Assembly: GCA_030374765.1 (NCBI GenBank) | Contig: JARGXX010000099.1 | Span: 682,001-746,000 of the forward strand | From: Agarophyton chilense | Taxonomy: Eukaryota; Rhodophyta; Florideophyceae; Gracilariales; Gracilariaceae | DNA length: 64,000 bases | Direction of reading: 5' to 3' | In this document: in pieces, positions 59,940 through 64,000 of the stretch | Layout: the number at the start of each line of letters is the position of its first letter | Numbering within the stretch: position 1 is the first letter of the stretch | Program-made: the position numbers and the translations under genes | Notes under the pieces: model-generated | Told to the model about the DNA's origin: nothing | Database searches by the model: none | What the model saw: the letters and a program-made list of their open reading frames with translations, nothing else

Positions 59940-61460
59940 TCCATCTGTCCTGCTGCCCTCCGTTTCCACACTCTCGTTGTGTGGCCCCTCCACTTCCGGC
60001 CTTCCTTCATCAGTGAGAATTCTGCTCTCGTACTCTTGCACTAAACCTCAATCGCCTGGCCGCCCGTCCGCGGAGTACTTCGCCGTGCTCGTTTCTCTAG
60101 TTGCATTCCCTCGTTAGGCAGTCTCCTCTCTTTCGTGCCCCTCGCTCTTCCGTGCTCCTTTTTGCACTCAGTATAGTATTCGATTGTAACGTTTTCCTTG
60201 CATCTTCATTAGCTCTTTTCAATGTGTCATATACGATGACATCGCGGCGCAATTGGTACAGGTCCCTTTCAATGCAGATTCAAACATATCACAACTGTCT
60301 CTTAGACACCGAGACCACTTTGGGTTCGCAACGGTCTTAATCAGCCTCGTTTTTTTCTGAGCTGCAGAGCGGCGCTTCGTCCAGAAGCATCGGGATCGTG
60401 AATAAGTCTTTTGGGAATAGCATATCCTCCCCGTGACGCGCTCTCGTTTTATTAGAGTCATCAAATATCGATTGCACAAGCTGCGAAACTATCGTCTAGT
60501 ATAAGTTGTCAGAAACTACCTTGCCGATCCCCTTTCTATTATGGCACGGAATTCAAATATAGCATAAATGAAAGCGCCTATTCTCGAAGCCCGCATCTTG
60601 CGAATATGAGTCGTCAAAAAAAAGGCAGCATTCTATTGCAAACTCCAGCCTGCATATAGTGTTCCAGCTTGCCTCCTGAACTTTTCATCTTTGCCTTAAA
60701 AGAATTTCTTATCAAATTTCATGACGCCTCGCAATTGAATTTGAATCGTTTTATCGGAAATAAACGGCGTATCTTCTCTAAATTATTCTCCAAAGGACAA
60801 ATCGAACATTTTCGTATTTTGAAAAGTTGGGCCCAGCCACGGAGGCAGCGAGAACACGATAGCAGCATAGTCCGCCCATGGGAATGCGTTAAAAGTAAGT
60901 TTGGCGTGATGGAGAGCATTCTTTTCACCTATTCATTGACGGCAACACCGACTACAAAGCCTTCAACAATAACCTAACGCAACAACTCAAGCACTCCCCC
61001 CCAAGTCCTTTCTTCTTCCTGCCCCTATTCACCGTTTTGCACTTCCCACATTCGCCCCTGCATTCCAGTCGTGGCAGCTTTCGCCGATCGCAGCAGTGAT
61101 AGGCGAAAAGATACCCAATCTAACGGTAGTAAGTTACGCTATCGTAAAACCATCAACGCAGCTTCGCGGGCCTTTTCGACGAGCTATGCTCCAGCCCTCA
61201 TCGCGCGCGCAACCCAGCCATCGTGCACATCAAGCCTCTTCTGGACGCATTATCGCTCTGACGATGCGTATTTGTGAATCTGGAGCGCGAAAAGGTGACC
61301 AATTCATGCAAGGAACATGGTTCAATAAGTTTAGTGCATTACGCGCGCACTAGACAAGTGGCGACTGCATCCACGGGCAATCATGCTTGGGTGGTGAGCG
61401 CGCCTTGTATATACCCTGCTTGAAATATACGGGTTTTTCGCCTGAATGCGGGACAGGCGC
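59940..61460. other. No recognisable gene
   Basis: The start is CT-rich. Short ORFs at 60,219-60,479 (minus) and 60,669-60,977 (plus) are basic but carry no motif I know. Confidence 0.45.
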
Positions 61461-61468
61461 CAAGCTGG

Positions 61469-62050
61469 ATGCGTTCAATCATATTGCAGATGTACCAAGT
61501 GTTACGTCCGTCTTTTCGGTACTTGTTCGAACGCAAAATTTCAATGGCGGAGTGGGAGAAAGAGCGTCGTGCGTGTATGTTGCCATTTAATGATGAGTTT
61601 GTGACTGCGGGGCGATTACAATTGATGTGGAGATCATGGAGAACTTGGTAAAGACGCATCCGTTTGGCGCTCACTGCAGGTATGGTGGAGTTGCTGAAGG
61701 CCAATCAGCCTGAGAAACTGGTTACTTTGGCATATTTACCTCAGAACATGCCCGTCATTTTCGAGTGCATCAAGGCTGGACGCAGGACTTAGGTGGTGTG
61801 CCGGCACATGCTGTCAGATGGCAGTGCTGTCCAGATCGTTCGGATAACCATTAGGTACGAATCTTGCTCGCATCTGATGGACTTGTGGGACATTGTTTCG
61901 GAGGAGGATATCAAGAATGCCGAGCCTGATGTGTTGGCGTAAGAGCACAAGCTGTTGGAGAGCTCGGAGGGAGTTGTTGTTGAAGCTCTGCTAAACGACT
62001 CGAAGTTGGTCGATGCGAGCAACTGCGTGTTTTCTGTGTTTCTTGCATGA
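61469..62050 (+). pseudogene. Unrecognised ORF relic, three internal stops
   Basis: One plus frame runs about 193 codons with stops near 61,649, 61,793 and 61,940. It has protein-like text: MAEWEKERRACMLPFNDEF, GMVELLKANQPEKLVTLAY, HLMDLWDIVSEEDIKNAE, EHKLLESSEG. Helical and acidic towards the end. The minus-strand ORF at 61,789-62,166 is its shadow. It might be a gene relic or part of an unlisted transposon. Confidence 0.35.
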
Positions 62051-62187
62051 AATGGCAACACGGGCATATACATCAATTGAATGATAAACGTGAGAAGAAA
62101 ATGACAGCCCGTATTGTGGTTAAACCTTTGCAAAACAGGTGGTGCCTTGAACCAATTTCCCCACAAAATGAACAGAATCTGAATCGG

Positions 62188-62469
62188 TCAACGTAAAAAG
62201 GCACCTATAAACGATCTATTGTGCACTAACCTTCGCGGTTTTTGAAGAAACACGCACGCAAAAATTCCTAAAAACATGATGAGCAACACTACGGTGACTG
62301 CATACGCCGCCAGCACATGCGTTTGGGCAGACAACATCTCTATTCCTGCCGCAGTCATAGCAATGCCTGTGCTGTACAACCAAAACTGCTTGGCCGGCAC
62401 GAATAACTTAGACGAGTTCAATTCATACAAAAGCCAATAAAAAAAGGTTTCGGCGAACAATATGCTCAT
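62188..62469 (-). CDS. Small hydrophobic protein, two likely membrane segments, doubtful gene
   Basis: An uninterrupted 93-codon ORF starts at ATG 62,469, with in-frame stops shortly upstream. It contains an N-terminal aromatic stretch (FAETFFYWLLYEL), a moderately hydrophobic segment (FWLYSTGIAMTAAGIEML) and a strong membrane-like helix (VLAAYAVTVVLLIMFLGIFACVFL) followed by basic residues (QKPRRLVHNR). The charge pattern after the helix suits a real membrane protein. I recognise no family, and it may be an exon or a chance ORF. Confidence 0.3.
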   Translation of the reverse strand: MSILFAETFFYWLLYELNSSKLFVPAKQFWLYSTGIAMTAAGIEMLSAQTHVLAAYAVTVVLLIMFLGIFACVFLQKPRRLVHNRSFIGAFLR

Positions 62470-62639
62470 TGCATGCGGCTTTGTTAAGCTTAACTCGAGA
62501 AGTCATTATGTGCCCACATGCCGCATGGATCAGATGATGTCCAAAACCGACTCGAGCGAGAAAGACGAGAACGACAGCAGTGATATAGTTCCTTTGTACG
62601 GCGCCAACAGCTTGATGCATTAATCAGAATATGTTATCA

Positions 62640-64000
62640 TGCCAATAGTCAACTCTGGCGTAACTCGCTTTTACGACATGGCAATGTCATGCGCAGTAGC
62701 AACAACAAACAGCACAACCAAAGTTTGGCGTGAATCTCGTTTTTATTTTTTGAGCCAAAGTCCTATATCACTGCGCACAACTCGAGAGTTGAAGGGTGCG
62801 CAGCGTACAATCCGGAACTCCAGTTACGATCGGCCCTCATGGGTGGTTGACGCATTGTTGACATGCGTTTGGTGATAGCGAGTAGATAGGGGCCAGCAAT
62901 GAACACTGCTGCTGCCTGAGTTTTAGAAAGTCATTCATTTCAATGACAGAAAAGATGCCAGCCACATTGCTCGAGTTGTAGCCATTGAACCGGTTCGATT
63001 CCAACTTATCAGCAGAATCACAGGTTTAATAATCAGATATTTGTCTCTTATCCGCGACTCAAGATTCCGTATCCCCCACGGTAGCGAAGCAATTTGTACG
63101 AGCGTATTGATAGAACCCACACAAGGCCCACAACCAAAAACTGACGAACCTTATGATATCCAGCCAAAACCCTCCAGTACAAGTCCATCACTGTTACAAA
63201 AACAATAAATCAAGCGCCAGGATCTTGGCAGCAGAGTTGGCGTACAACAAAATATATCCAACAAACCCAAGCAACAAGGACGACAAACAAGTTGCATTAG
63301 ACGAGGGCATACTTCGGTCTTTTTTTTGTGATCCATCTAGGGTCGGTGGCTTTTCCAAAAACCGAATTCACCAGCCCCAACATTCCATATACAATATTTG
63401 ATGCGTCATGATTCTAAAGAACCGAGCCAGCTACCGCAACAGGCTGGGTGCATGGGAAAATTGAACAAGAGCCTTATTCATTCATACCGGGCTGAAGCTC
63501 ATTATGGGGGTCGTACGTTTTTCTACAATCACGAATAGCACGAACAACAGAACGATGAAAGGTAGTACTAATAAGGAAAGCCATCGAGCGTAACAAGCAA
63601 ACCTTTTCTGCGTTCAAATGTGATTTCGGCAAGTTCCACGCCTCCAGCCTTTTCTACGGGGCCTGGGACACTGGAATCACTTTTCGAGCTCGTGCACAGG
63701 TTCAGAAAAAAGAAATCTATTCTCAGGCTGTAAAAGATCTTCTGAAATAGAGCTCATCCAACCCAAACACAGTCTCACAGGCGGAGATACAAATTTTCGG
63801 TTTTCAAAACATTCACAAACCTGGTGCGGCACTGCCCAACTAATTTCGACTCTGTCCACTCTGAGAGATACCGAAGAAACTGGTCAGTGAACTGCGAAGC
63901 CAGAGTCCAGAATATGTTCTGACACTTCGATGACATTGACAGCTAGGACGACCTCAGAAACATTACGCGACCCGGTTGTTGACAGTTTAGGGCAAAAGGC
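62640..64000. other. No recognisable gene
   Basis: Only short ORFs on both strands without motifs, and no repeats seen to the window end. Confidence 0.5.

Noticed and set aside
1-64000. CRISPR arrays, bacterial operons, rRNA genes or intact tRNA genes
   Set aside because: None seen; the content is eukaryotic transposon sequence throughout.

Overview
This window is a graveyard of eukaryotic transposable elements. I see no intact protein-coding gene and no convincing host gene. The element types (chromodomain Ty3/gypsy, Copia, PIF/Harbinger, Helitron, pogo/Tigger-like DDE_1) show a nuclear eukaryotic genome. A repeat-rich red alga, oomycete or fungus would all fit. I lean weakly towards a red alga, but the sequence alone does not prove it. 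The gypsy elements at 1-22,500 are clearly more GC-rich than the AT-rich remainder.

Layout. 1-10,461: gypsy element G1, with the outer end of its 5' LTR cut by the window edge. 10,475-11,186 plus 22,600-23,702: two convergent halves of one PIF/Harbinger element (H1), split by gypsy element G2 (11,294-22,501), which has both LTRs, a 5-bp target duplication, PBS, PPT, gag, pol and an antisense ORF. 24,630-25,746: a second Harbinger nuclease (H2). 26,140-31,200: a heavily decayed gypsy copy (G4) related to G1. 31,200-34,750: AT-rich DNA with no gene. 34,760-36,720: a third Harbinger relic (H3), again nuclease and ORF1 convergent. 36,787-39,983: a Helitron Rep relic without its helicase. 43,740-48,019: two DDE_1 transposase relics, one apparently nested in the other. 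49,540-50,290: an Ala/Pro-rich GC island. 52,640-59,690: a minus-strand, 5'-truncated gypsy copy (G3) related to G2, with a deleted Copia element (56,237-57,715) inside it. 59,690-64,000: mostly featureless, with a 37-bp tandem repeat and two unrecognised ORFs.

The most interesting signal is shared by all four gypsy copies. Between the 3' end of pol (chromodomain) and the 3' LTR each carries a long ORF on the opposite strand. These antisense ORFs are recognisably homologous between the G1/G4 and G2/G3 subfamilies, are interrupted mainly by nonsense codons in one frame, and converge tail to tail with pol. I recognise no known family in the protein. It has a Ser/Pro/Arg-rich N-terminus, an aromatic-rich middle and a conserved hydrophobic segment. 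In G1 and G2 pol lies in the -1 frame relative to gag.
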